From assembly GCA_024227995.1 (NCBI GenBank), contig CP100465.1:2806651-2870650 (forward strand): a DNA stretch of 64,000 nucleotides, in the 5' to 3' direction. Source of the DNA: Halomicrococcus gelatinilyticus (GTDB taxonomy: Archaea > Halobacteriota > Halobacteria > Halobacteriales > Haladaptataceae). The translations under genes were made by a program, and so were the position numbers. The notes beneath the pieces were generated by a model, which had not been told where the DNA came from, ran no database searches, and saw only the letters and a list, made by a program, of their open reading frames with translations. Shown here piece after piece: positions 55,012-62,363 of this stretch. Numbering within the stretch: the first letter of the stretch is position 1; the number at the start of each line of letters is the position of its first letter.

Positions 55012-56439
55012 TCAGGCCATCGACCGTCCCGCGTCGGTAGCGCCGTAGAACTGCCCGTGGAACGGGTACGGAAGCCGATGCGGCAGCGGCGCTCGCGCCC
55101 GCTCGGTCAACGTTTCGGCGTCGAGACAGAGCAGCACCGACCGTTCTTCGCGCCCGTCGAGCGCGATCGACAGCAGCACTCCGTCGTCCTCGCGTGTCGG
55201 TGAGGGTGCCGGAACGAAGATGGGTTCGCCAGGGTGGAGACCGGGTTCGGACCATCTGGCGGTCGCCTGCCCGTCGAGGTCGACCTTGACGATCGCGGTC
55301 GGGAGGGCTCCGCGGTCGATCGCCGCCAGGTAGGCGTAGCGGTACCGGCGACCGTTGTACCGCCGGTAGTGAATCGTCGGAAACTCGACGGGGCCGCGAA
55401 GGAGGAGCGTGCGCTCCGCGTCGCCATCGTGGAGCGGAAGCCGGAACCGGACGAAGTCCCCGCACGGAAGGTCGGGGTCGTCTCGACGGAGGTTCGACAG
55501 CGTCAGTCCGGTGATGGCCTCCGAGTCGGGATACGCCACGCAGTCGACGACGATCGCGTCGTCGTCCTCGTAGGCGTTGGCGAAATGGTAGACGAAGAAC
55601 GGTTCAGTTCGGACGACCGAGACGCGCTCGCCCGTCGCACGGTCGAGAACGTGAAACCGCGGTGGGGCCTCTCGGGGGCTGACGGCGTCGAGGAACGTCG
55701 CTCCACGGGGCGTCCCCAGCAGGAGTCGACGGAAGTCGACGCCGTACGGCGCCTCTGGCACGACGACGTAGTGTTCGGTCAACGCGAACGAGTGGACGTA
55801 CGGCGGGTGGTGGTCGAAGACGAGTCGACTGACCGGGGCGGCATCGCGGTTGCCCACCCGGCGGAACAGCGTGTAGGTGCACTCTCTCCCGAACTCCGCA
55901 GCCAGTCCCCACTGGACGCCGTCTTCGAAATGCGCGTGGCCGAGCGTGACGTCACTGTCCAGTCCCGTCGTGAGGTCGCGTCGTCCCGTCGTTTCCAGCG
56001 TCTCCGGGTCGGTCTCGAAGCCCATCGGGCTCTCGGTGACGGCGTAGAGCGTGTCGTCGAGTCGCACGACGCCGATCGAAGGGTTGTCCTGGAACGCGCC
56101 GGACAGGGCGCGATAGAGCCGCTCGAACGCGGTGCCGTCGGCGGGGGTCCCGGGCAGGGACCGACGGACGCGCTGCTGGTCGCGTGCGACGCGGAAGTCG
56201 TCACTCCGGACGAAACGGTTCGAATAGCGCACCGACCCGTCGTCGATCCGGAACCCGCGTAGCATCGCCAGCGCGTCGAACCAGTGTTCGAGCGGCGTCC
56301 CACCGACCTCGAACTGTCCCGGACCGTTGCTGACGAACGTGCCGTCGAGCCACCCTGGAAGCGTCCCCCTGACGTCTATGGCGACGTCGTGGGTCTCCTC
56401 GCGTTGCGTTCGAAACCCGGGTTCCCACGTGTTCTCCAT
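55012..56439 (-). CDS. Carotenoid oxygenase (RPE65/CCD family)
   Basis: 475 aa seven-bladed propeller. The four iron His are visible in LGHAHFE, PPYVHSFAL, VYHFANAYED and YPFHGQFYG. Family enzymes cleave polyene double bonds; one such cut gives retinal, the chromophore of bacteriorhodopsins. Whether this one makes retinal or another apocarotenoid is not known. TATA-like CCGATAAGG about 26 bases upstream of the ATG. Confidence 0.92.
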   Translation of the reverse strand: MENTWEPGFRTQREETHDVAIDVRGTLPGWLDGTFVSNGPGQFEVGGTPLEHWFDALAMLRGFRIDDGSVRYSNRFVRSDDFRVARDQQRVRRSLPGTPADGTAFERLYRALSGAFQDNPSIGVVRLDDTLYAVTESPMGFETDPETLETTGRRDLTTGLDSDVTLGHAHFEDGVQWGLAAEFGRECTYTLFRRVGNRDAAPVSRLVFDHHPPYVHSFALTEHYVVVPEAPYGVDFRRLLLGTPRGATFLDAVSPREAPPRFHVLDRATGERVSVVRTEPFFVYHFANAYEDDDAIVVDCVAYPDSEAITGLTLSNLRRDDPDLPCGDFVRFRLPLHDGDAERTLLLRGPVEFPTIHYRRYNGRRYRYAYLAAIDRGALPTAIVKVDLDGQATARWSEPGLHPGEPIFVPAPSPTREDDGVLLSIALDGREERSVLLCLDAETLTERARAPLPHRLPYPFHGQFYGATDAGRSMA

Positions 56440-56461
56440 ACGTTCCCATCGCCGTCCGTCC

Positions 56462-57038
56462 TTATCGGACCACTGCCCGAACTGTCGGCCATCGGTCAGA
56501 AATCTGCCGCGTGGGTGGCGAGAAGGATGCCGGGATCTCTGTTTTCTCCCCGGCGGAAACGTCGTCGTGGGACTCGTCGGACGACTTCACGGTCGCGACG
56601 AGGGGTGATTCGGCCCGAGGCTGTTCGCGCTCCGTCGGGTGCAGCGGCGGCGTGGTATCGTTCATGGGTATCACCGTAGCGTGATTTCCTCACTTGCGCT
56701 CGAACTCGGATTCCGGAACCTCTCCCTGGAACCGTTCCCGTAGTTCGACCGTGCCGGGAAACGTGATCCGCTCTCGTTCTGGGTCCGGTGTGACGTGGAT
56801 TCGTACCGTTTCGTGTCTTCGTGCGAGTTGTCGTACCGACGGACCGTTCCATCGTCGATCGTGCGGGGCGGTTCCGGCTCCGTCGCTCCGTAGTGGTACT
56901 TGGAGGCCCACCCGGACGGGAAGTCGTCGCGGTCGTCCGCATGCAGAACCCACGGACGGCGGTCCCATCGGGGTACTTCTCCCCGTCGGGGTCATCGCCG
57001 GCCAATACTCGTCCGCTGATGCGCAAGTGCTGAGGCAC
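56462..57038 (-). pseudogene. Degraded toxin-antitoxin-like gene pair
   Basis: The first gene (57038 to 56690) is split over three frames: PQHLRISGRVLAGDDPDGEKY, then DDFPSGWASKYHYG and TIDDGTVRRYDNSHED, then HETVRIHVTPDPERERITF. Together they recall DUF7718/DUF6516-type haloarchaeal proteins. A second short frame (56665 to 56462) with PLVATVKSSDESHDD and SAGEKTE resembles the N-terminus of their winged-helix partner. Both appear broken. Confidence 0.45.
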
Positions 57039-57042
57039 GAGT

Positions 57043-58083
57043 TCAGCAGAGCTCCTCGGGGACGATGCCGTCTTCAACGATGCGAACCACGGCTTCGCCG
57101 TCGGGCAGGTTCGGTGAGTCTACCAGTCGAACGATCCGTTTGTCTCCCCTGGCCTTGCGGAGATACACCCGGACGTTGCTGGCGTGGCCGAGGATATGTC
57201 CGCCGACGGGTCGCGTCGGATCGCCGAAGAACGAATCCGGATCGGCAGTCACCTGATTCGTCACGACGATTCCCGCATTGTAGAGGTTCGCGATGCGAAG
57301 CAGGTCGTGAAGGTGCTTGTTCAGCTTCTGCTGTCGCTCGGCGAGTTTGCCCCGTCCAGGATACTCGACTCTGAAGTGGCCCACGAGTGAATCGACACAC
57401 ACCAACCTGACGGGCCACCCTGTATCCGCATACTCGCTGGCGAGTTCCTGGGCCTTCTCGGCGAGCAGGGTCTGGTGGTCACTGGTGACTGCTTTCGTCA
57501 CGTGAATCCTGTCGAGGACGTCCTCGACGAGTGTCTCGAGCGTATCGTGATCGGTTGGACCGCCCTCGATGTCTCGCTGCGCCAGGAGTGCGGTGCGTAC
57601 CGAAGTCGGCAGCCCTCGAACCATGCTCTCGATGCGATCGGGGCGGAACGTGTCCTCGGAATCGATGAAGATCGCTCGTCCACCGAGCCCGCCATGCGTT
57701 TCGGGTAGTTGTACGTTCACACACAGCTGGTGGGTGAACTGGGACTTGCCGGAGCCGAACTCGCCGTAGAACTCCGTGATCGACTGGGTTTCGATACCTC
57801 CCCCGAACAACGCTCCGACCTCTTCGTCGAGCAAACTGATTCGCCCGATCCGGTTGCGACGTTCCAGCAACGCTCGCCCGGTTTCGAACTCCCCGAGGTC
57901 GACGGCGTCGCGCGCAGCCTGGATGACGTCGTGAGCCGTCCCTTCACCGATGTCGGTCGCCGTGCTCAGTTCTCGCGGGCTCGCGACGGCCAACGCAAGA
58001 CACGAGTCGAAACCAGCATCGGAGAGCTGTTCACCGGTGGCTGGTCCGACCGCTGGCAATCTGTCGATGTCTCCCCCACCCAT
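57043..58083 (-). CDS. Divergent RadA/RecA-family recombinase paralogue
   Basis: 346 aa. Helix-hairpin-helix N-terminus (LPAVGPATGEQLSDAGFDSC), Walker A YGEFGSGKSQFTHQL near residue 105, Walker B VRLVCVDSLVGHFR, ATP-cap PVGGHILGHASNVRVYLRKA. Close to RadA but with divergent segments (e.g. LLERRNRIGRISLLDEEV). The housekeeping RadA would be elsewhere. A TATA GTTTATAC about 27 bases upstream gives a leaderless transcript. May be an accessory strand-exchange or repair protein. Confidence 0.82.
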   Translation of the reverse strand: MGGGDIDRLPAVGPATGEQLSDAGFDSCLALAVASPRELSTATDIGEGTAHDVIQAARDAVDLGEFETGRALLERRNRIGRISLLDEEVGALFGGGIETQSITEFYGEFGSGKSQFTHQLCVNVQLPETHGGLGGRAIFIDSEDTFRPDRIESMVRGLPTSVRTALLAQRDIEGGPTDHDTLETLVEDVLDRIHVTKAVTSDHQTLLAEKAQELASEYADTGWPVRLVCVDSLVGHFRVEYPGRGKLAERQQKLNKHLHDLLRIANLYNAGIVVTNQVTADPDSFFGDPTRPVGGHILGHASNVRVYLRKARGDKRIVRLVDSPNLPDGEAVVRIVEDGIVPEELC

Positions 58084-58322
58084 GTCTAGGTACACTCTCC
58101 CACGGCGGTATAAACGTCCGCTAACAGGGGAGTGAAAGTGAACGTGGAATCGAAACGCGTTCTCCGATTCTGCCATCCGAGCCGGCTTCAGCGACGGACA
58201 GGTCTGTGCTCTTGCGTTCGTGAGACTGCTGTTCGACGTTGCCGCGCTCGATCGGTATCGGACCGGTTCTCGTTCACGGCACTCTCACCCCTGGATTCTT
58301 CGACAGAAGACGAGACGTGAAC

Positions 58323-58610
58323 CTACTCGCCTTCGGTGACGATGTCCAGCGAGCCCTCTTCCTGCGACTGGGCCTCTCGCCACCAGACCAGCTCGAATTC
58401 GATGCTCTGTTTGGCCTCCGTGTCGCCTTCCGACCAGTCGGACTCGCCTTCCAGCTTGAACGTCACCGGCTCCGTCGGGTCCAGTTTCACCCGCTGCTCC
58501 CCGAGTTCGAGCGCAACGTCACCACCACTGTCGAGTTGATCGGCCAACTCCCGGAGGTAGGACGCGATTTCACTCCGCGTTCTCTGTTCTTCGGTTTCGA
58601 GCTCTCCCAT
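58323..58610 (-). CDS. Amphi-Trp domain protein
   Basis: 95 aa from the ATG at 58610. Sequence has the amphi-Trp pattern: EIASYLRELADQLDSGGDVALELG, VTFKLEGESDWSEGD and IEFELVWWRE. Function not known; often beside redox or stress genes. A TATA-like ATTTACC is about 30 bases upstream. Confidence 0.85.
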   Translation of the reverse strand: MGELETEEQRTRSEIASYLRELADQLDSGGDVALELGEQRVKLDPTEPVTFKLEGESDWSEGDTEAKQSIEFELVWWREAQSQEEGSLDIVTEGE

Positions 58611-58739
58611 AGGTAGTGGACACCCGCGTGTATGGTAAATGGAACGGCAGTTCTCGAACGGTAGGAACCACGTCAGCATGCGGCACTGAGACCCGTTCGA
58701 AGACGTGGTAGACGTCCGCCTCGTTCTTCCACGACTCGC

Positions 58740-59331
58740 CGACGTTTACGGGCGCTTCGAAGTCAACGAGTTTCGGCGGCCGCACTGCGCGCCTACCTCG
58801 AACCGACGGGGTCGGCGGTTCCCGACGACCTCGCCGTCGAGTACGTCGACGCCGACGCGGTCGAACGCTACGCGGACGTGGAACCGCCCTCGACCGTCGC
58901 CATCGTCGGCGGGGGCTACGTCGGCGTCGAGATGGCAGAAGCGATTTCGGCCCACGACGTCGACGCCCACCTGTTCCAGCGGTCGAGCCACGTGTTGCCA
59001 CCGTTCGGCGAGGCCGTGGGCGAGCGCGTCGTGGAGCACCTCGCCGACAACGGCGTGACGCTCCATCTCGACACGCCGGTCAGCGAGCTCCGGGGTGACA
59101 GCGCCGTCGAGGGAGTCACCTACGGGAACGAGATACTGCCCGTCGACGCGGTGGAACGGCTCGACCTCGCGTACGCACCTCAGTTCAGTCCGGTCTGGGG
59201 TCCCGTCCTGACGGCAGCGAAGGTGTTCAACGGAACGCTCTCCAGCGGAGACGTGACCTGTAGCGTCGCGTCGTGGACCACCTGTGTCGAGAGGACTACC
59301 GTCGTCACAGAAGGTGGTTCCACTACTGGAA
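58740..59331 (+). pseudogene. Remnant of an FAD-dependent disulfide reductase (NADH oxidase/CoADR family)
   Basis: In-frame fragments: ALRAYLEPTGSAVP and VEPPSTVAIVGGGYVGVEMAEAISAHD (NAD-binding half) then jump to LDLAYAPQFSPVWGPVLTAAKVFNG, the C-terminal dimer domain, with the section in between missing. The N-terminal FAD domain is gone. There is no start codon for a complete protein. The closest families are NADH oxidase and CoA-disulfide reductase. Confidence 0.6.
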
Positions 59332-59341
59332 ATTCATACGC

Positions 59342-59722
59342 TCATCGCTCGCCGTCCGCAAGCGCCTGCGCGATGTCGAGCAACTGGAGCACGGCGGTAT
59401 CACCGATCCTGTAGTACGTCCACTTCCCCTGCCGTCGCGTCTTGACAAGCCCTGCGTCTTTCAGTTCTCGCAGGTGGCTCGCGACCGTCGACTGGGGCGC
59501 GTCGAGAACGACCTGTAGTTCACACGCGCACAGTTCACCCTCTCGGAGCGCTTCGAGGACTCGAATCCGGTGTTCGTTCGCCAGCGCCTTGAACACCGCC
59601 TGCGTCGCGTCCACCTGGTCGTCGTCCGGTGCGAGTTCGAACAGCGACGTCAGTCGATCGTCCGGGTTCTCGTAGAGTCGATCCAGCGTCTGGCGCGTCG
59701 ATTCGGGGACCGAGTCAGCCAT
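59342..59722 (-). CDS. ArsR-family transcriptional regulator
   Basis: 126 aa winged helix: VFKALANEHRIRVLEALREGELCACELQVVLDAPQSTVASHLRELKDAGLV (residues about 43-93). The Cys pair in ELCACEL is the classic arsenite/metal or thiol site. It has its own promoter (59837-59878) with the same 42-bp element as the thioredoxin/permease unit, so it probably represses both. Confidence 0.88.
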   Translation of the reverse strand: MADSVPESTRQTLDRLYENPDDRLTSLFELAPDDDQVDATQAVFKALANEHRIRVLEALREGELCACELQVVLDAPQSTVASHLRELKDAGLVKTRRQGKWTYYRIGDTAVLQLLDIAQALADGER

Positions 59723-59728
59723 CGTCGC

Positions 59729-59839
59729 TTAGCGTGCTCCTTCGATTTCACCGGTTTCGACGCCGGAACGGGGGTCAACAGTAGTCGACCCAGCGTCGGA
59801 CTGTGCGTCAGCGAGACTGCTGACTGGCGAACCCACCAT
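59729..59839 (-). CDS. Possible leader microprotein of arsR (36 aa)
   Basis: Frame MVGSPVSSLADAQSDAGST then VDPRSGVETGEIEGAR and TAA, which ends 6 bases before the arsR ATG. It begins at the conserved CATAC end of the operator, about where transcription should start. Without gaps, 10 of its first 24 residues match the equivalent frame before the thioredoxin gene, including Met1, Ser4, Ser7, Ala10, Ser14, GST17-19, Asp22 and Arg24. It is short and has no known homologue, hence the low confidence. Confidence 0.4.
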   Translation of the reverse strand: MVGSPVSSLADAQSDAGSTTVDPRSGVETGEIEGAR

Positions 59840-59878
59840 ACGTATCGATAATGTTCGGTCTGACACAAATAGATTTCG
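59837..59878 (-). promoter_or_regulatory. arsR promoter/operator (42-bp element, copy 1)
   Basis: Plus-strand sequence begins CATACGTATCGATAATGTTCGG. The minus strand has a TATA-like ATCTATTTG then CGAACATTATCGATACG, which would overlap the start site. 32 of 42 bases match the element at 61242-61283. Confidence 0.65.
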
Positions 59879-59955
59879 TTCAGAGAGGGTCGGCCGTCGC
59901 GTCAGGCCGTCTCGAACGGGACGTCGGGGTCACCGGGTGACCGGCGAGTGCAGTC

Positions 59956-60885
59956 CTAGATGAGCAGGTTGAACAGCAGTCCGTTGAGCAGGATGCCCGT
60001 CGCGACCGTCACGGCAAACGACGCGATCAACTCCTTTCGCATCACCTTCTTCAGGATCATGAACTGCGGGAGCGAGAGCGCAGCCACGGACATCATGAAC
60101 GCCAGGGCGGTCCCGACCGGCAGTCCCTTGCCGATGAGCGATTCGACCACCGGGATCACACCGAGGACGTTGGTGTAGATCGGGACGCCGACCGCGACCG
60201 CGCCGAAGACGCCGAGCGGTCCCGACAGGTACCGCGTCACCACGTCCTGTGGCACGTAACCGTGGATGACTGCGCCGAGTCCGACGCCGGCGACGACGTA
60301 CGGCATGATGTCCGTGATGATGTCTTTCGCCTCGACGTAGGCCTGTCTGGCACGCTCGCTCCGGGAGGGTTCGTCGACGTCGACGTCCGAATCGCCGAAC
60401 TCGAACTCCTTGACGTACCGGTCGAAGCCGGCCCGGTTGAGCGCGAACCCGCTGACCATCCCGATCGTGATGCCGCTCACCGCGTAGAGTGCCGTAAGCT
60501 CGAAGCCGACGACGCCCGGAAGCACGACGAGCGCGGCCTCGTTGATCATCGGCGAGACCGTGAGGAAGGTCATCGTGATCCCGAACGGGATGCCCGCGCC
60601 GACCATGCCGAGGAAGATCGGGATCGTCGAACAGGAGCAGAACGGCGACACGATGCCGAGCAGGGCGGCCAGGAAGTACCCCGTCATCGCCTTCTTCCCG
60701 TCGAGGTAGTCCCTGATCTTCTCCGGCGGGAAGTAGGTCCGCAGGTATCCCACGCCGAAGATGACGGCGACGAGCATCGCCGTGATCTTCAGCGTGTCGT
60801 AGACCCAGAAGTGAACGGCCGCCCTGAGCGAGCCAGAGAGACCCAGAGCGTCGACTACCCACGTCGCGAACTGTTCGAAAACCAT
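59956..60885 (-). CDS. Permease of the DUF318/ArsP-like family
   Basis: 309 aa, about eight helices. Motif GIVSPFCSCSTIPIF with two Cys near residues 88-90; GVPIYTNVLGVIPVVESLIGKGLPVGTALAFMMSVAALSLPQ is the second repeat. Family members (YraQ, ArsP, SO_0444) are transporters, some exporting organic arsenicals. The soluble linker near residue 170 is acidic. Starts 6 bases after the thioredoxin-like gene. Confidence 0.87.
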   Translation of the reverse strand: MVFEQFATWVVDALGLSGSLRAAVHFWVYDTLKITAMLVAVIFGVGYLRTYFPPEKIRDYLDGKKAMTGYFLAALLGIVSPFCSCSTIPIFLGMVGAGIPFGITMTFLTVSPMINEAALVVLPGVVGFELTALYAVSGITIGMVSGFALNRAGFDRYVKEFEFGDSDVDVDEPSRSERARQAYVEAKDIITDIMPYVVAGVGLGAVIHGYVPQDVVTRYLSGPLGVFGAVAVGVPIYTNVLGVIPVVESLIGKGLPVGTALAFMMSVAALSLPQFMILKKVMRKELIASFAVTVATGILLNGLLFNLLI

Positions 60886-60891
60886 CCTGTT

Positions 60892-61134
60892 CTACAGTCG
60901 CTCCTCGATGAGCTCCTTTATCTCTTGCTCGGACGGGGTCGACCCGCTGAGGACCATCTCGTCGTCGATCTCGAAGCCCGGCGTCGACATGATGCCTTTC
61001 GCTGCCAGTGTCGCCGTGTCGCTTTCCTTCTCGACGTCCGCGTCGAAGCCGTGCTCCTCGACGACGTTCCGGGTCGTCTCCGCGAGCTGTGAACAGTTGC
61101 TGCAACCGTCCGGTCCGTAGATCGTGATCTTCAT
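60892..61134 (-). CDS. Thioredoxin-like redox-active disulfide protein
   Basis: 80 aa TM0996/MTH895-type glutaredoxin-like protein: ITIYGPDGCSNCSQLAE with redox CxxC, and GIMSTPGFEIDDEMV with the cis-Pro turn. Acts as a small redox partner, likely for the adjacent permease or arsenical chemistry (inference). The start overlaps the stop of a small upstream frame (ATGA). Confidence 0.88.
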   Translation of the reverse strand: MKITIYGPDGCSNCSQLAETTRNVVEEHGFDADVEKESDTATLAAKGIMSTPGFEIDDEMVLSGSTPSEQEIKELIEERL

Positions 61135-61244
61135 CGTTCGTCTCCCGTCATTTCGATATCAGCGTCACGACGTCGGTCGTCCTGGGCCGTCGAACCGGTC
61201 CGACTCGGTGTATTCGCAAACTCGCTCGCCATCGAATCCGTCAT
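61131..61244 (-). CDS. Possible leader microprotein of the thioredoxin/permease unit (37 aa)
   Basis: Frame MTDSMASEFANTPSRTGST, then QDDRRRDADIEMTGDER, with TGA overlapping the thioredoxin ATG (ATGA). Begins at the conserved CATAC end of the operator; an ATG at 61250 gives two more residues. Aligns without gaps to the frame upstream of arsR (10 of 24 identical), with shared residues often encoded by different codons (e.g. Ser14 by TCC and AGT), hinting at protein-level selection. Confidence 0.4.
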   Translation of the reverse strand: MTDSMASEFANTPSRTGSTAQDDRRRDADIEMTGDER

Positions 61245-61283
61245 ACACATCGACAATATTCGGTTTGGTACTAATACGTTTCG
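61242..61283 (-). promoter_or_regulatory. Thioredoxin/permease promoter/operator (42-bp element, copy 2)
   Basis: Plus-strand sequence begins CATACACATCGACAATATTCGG. The minus strand has TATA-like ACGTATTAGT then the conserved CGAATATTGTCGATG. Same position relative to the predicted microprotein as copy 1; probably bound by the ArsR protein. Confidence 0.65.
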
Positions 61284-61289
61284 ATGAAT

Positions 61290-61756
61290 CCCAATCTGTC
61301 TATTCCAGGTGGCCTGTTCACGTTGCCCATGACACCGGCAGGTGCACGTCCTCCGAGATAGTGGTGGACGTGTGAATCTACCGTCCAGGGGGAGTATCTG
61401 CCGAGGAGTCGAATCGTCCCGCGATCTATCTCGGACTCGAAGGGCACGTGAACGAAAGCCAGAACATCCCGTGGTGTATCGAACCTGTTCGATATGGCTC
61501 CGGAGTTCACGACTCGGCCGATATCCCTTCCGGTATCAGTCGTCGGCGTGAGCGTGCTCGGTGGCGCTCCGCCTCGCGCAGCAGCAGGTCGACGTCGTCC
61601 GTGATCACGTTGTGTGTTTCCTGAATCATCGCCGCCGCGGTCGAACACCGCCGTGTCCTGCCCGAGCCACGTCGTGTTCAGTGCGGTTGTCAGTCCCGCT
61701 GGCCCACCGCCGACGACGGCGACTTCGTATTCCGAACGATTCGAAGCGGCGATCAT
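61290..61756 (-). pseudogene. Truncated thioredoxin-reductase-like flavoprotein remnant
   Basis: Starts MIAASNRSEYEVAVVGGGPAG and continues to TWLGQDTAVFDRGG, an FAD dinucleotide fold start. Then the frame breaks: the following bases read better in another frame (MIQETHNVI), where TrxR has a similar block. The rest is not reductase-like. Likely a remnant of a TrxR-like enzyme once paired with the redox gene. Confidence 0.55.
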
Positions 61757-61762
61757 CGAGTA

Positions 61763-61790
61763 GTGGCGCAACAGGGCCACACTGCGCCAC
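61763..61790. promoter_or_regulatory. 8-bp palindrome upstream of the flavoprotein remnant
   Basis: GTGGCGCA (61763-61770) and TGCGCCAC (61783-61790) with a 12-base spacer, perfect. Sits just before the remnant start codon; a regulator half-site is a reasonable reading. Confidence 0.4.
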
Positions 61791-61931
61791 TATCTTGAGT
61801 ATCGCGGCCGGAAGCTGAAGAACGATATCTCGCAAGAGTTCGACGACGCTCTCTGGTAGAGGCCGACTTTCCGTGATAGCTGGGATTGAAGGGACTTCCT
61901 CACGACACCCTGTCATCGTCCATCACCGCGC

Positions 61932-62306
61932 ATGACTCACGTGCCGACAGTCGAAGAACGGCGGTCCACCAAGGTCATCACGCTCTACGACCAGCGACGG
62001 GAACGCGAAGACGTCAGATCGATCGGCGCGGCAGTTCGGCGCGTCAAGGAAATCCACGCAAACGCTCCCGACTCTCTCCTCTGCACGAAAATCGTCACGA
62101 AAGACGACGACATCGTCTACGACTCCACACGGAACGGCGACATCCAGACGTGGGAGAACGAGTGGGAACGCGCGAAGACCCGCCTGACGTCGACACGGGA
62201 GACGCACAACTGCAACTACGGTAATGGTGGGTGTGTCGCGGACGACCTCTGTCCCGACTGCCAGTTCGACAAGCAGATGCGAGGCGACAACCACGCCACA
62301 GAGTGA
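61932..62306 (+). CDS. Small protein with C-terminal Cys cluster
   Basis: 124 aa. C-terminal CNYGNGGCVADDLCPDCQ has four Cys that could hold zinc or Fe-S. N-terminal basic/acidic mixed region. No family recognised. Starts at the first ATG of the frame; stops just before the possible IS end. Confidence 0.55.
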   Translation: MTHVPTVEERRSTKVITLYDQRREREDVRSIGAAVRRVKEIHANAPDSLLCTKIVTKDDDIVYDSTRNGDIQTWENEWERAKTRLTSTRETHNCNYGNGGCVADDLCPDCQFDKQMRGDNHATE

Positions 62307-62310
62307 CAGC

Positions 62311-62343
62311 CTCCTCGCCGTAGACGGCGGGATTCTCTCCTCG
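62311..62343. mobile_element. Possible IS200/IS605 end remnant
   Basis: CTCCTCGCCGTAGACGGCGGGATTCTCTCC; contains a small hairpin GCCGTAGACGGC and a CGGCGGGATTC tail seen at the ends of haloarchaeal IS605-like elements. No transposase gene nearby. Confidence 0.25.
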
Positions 62344-62363
62344 CAGAAAGGTCGATACAGCAA

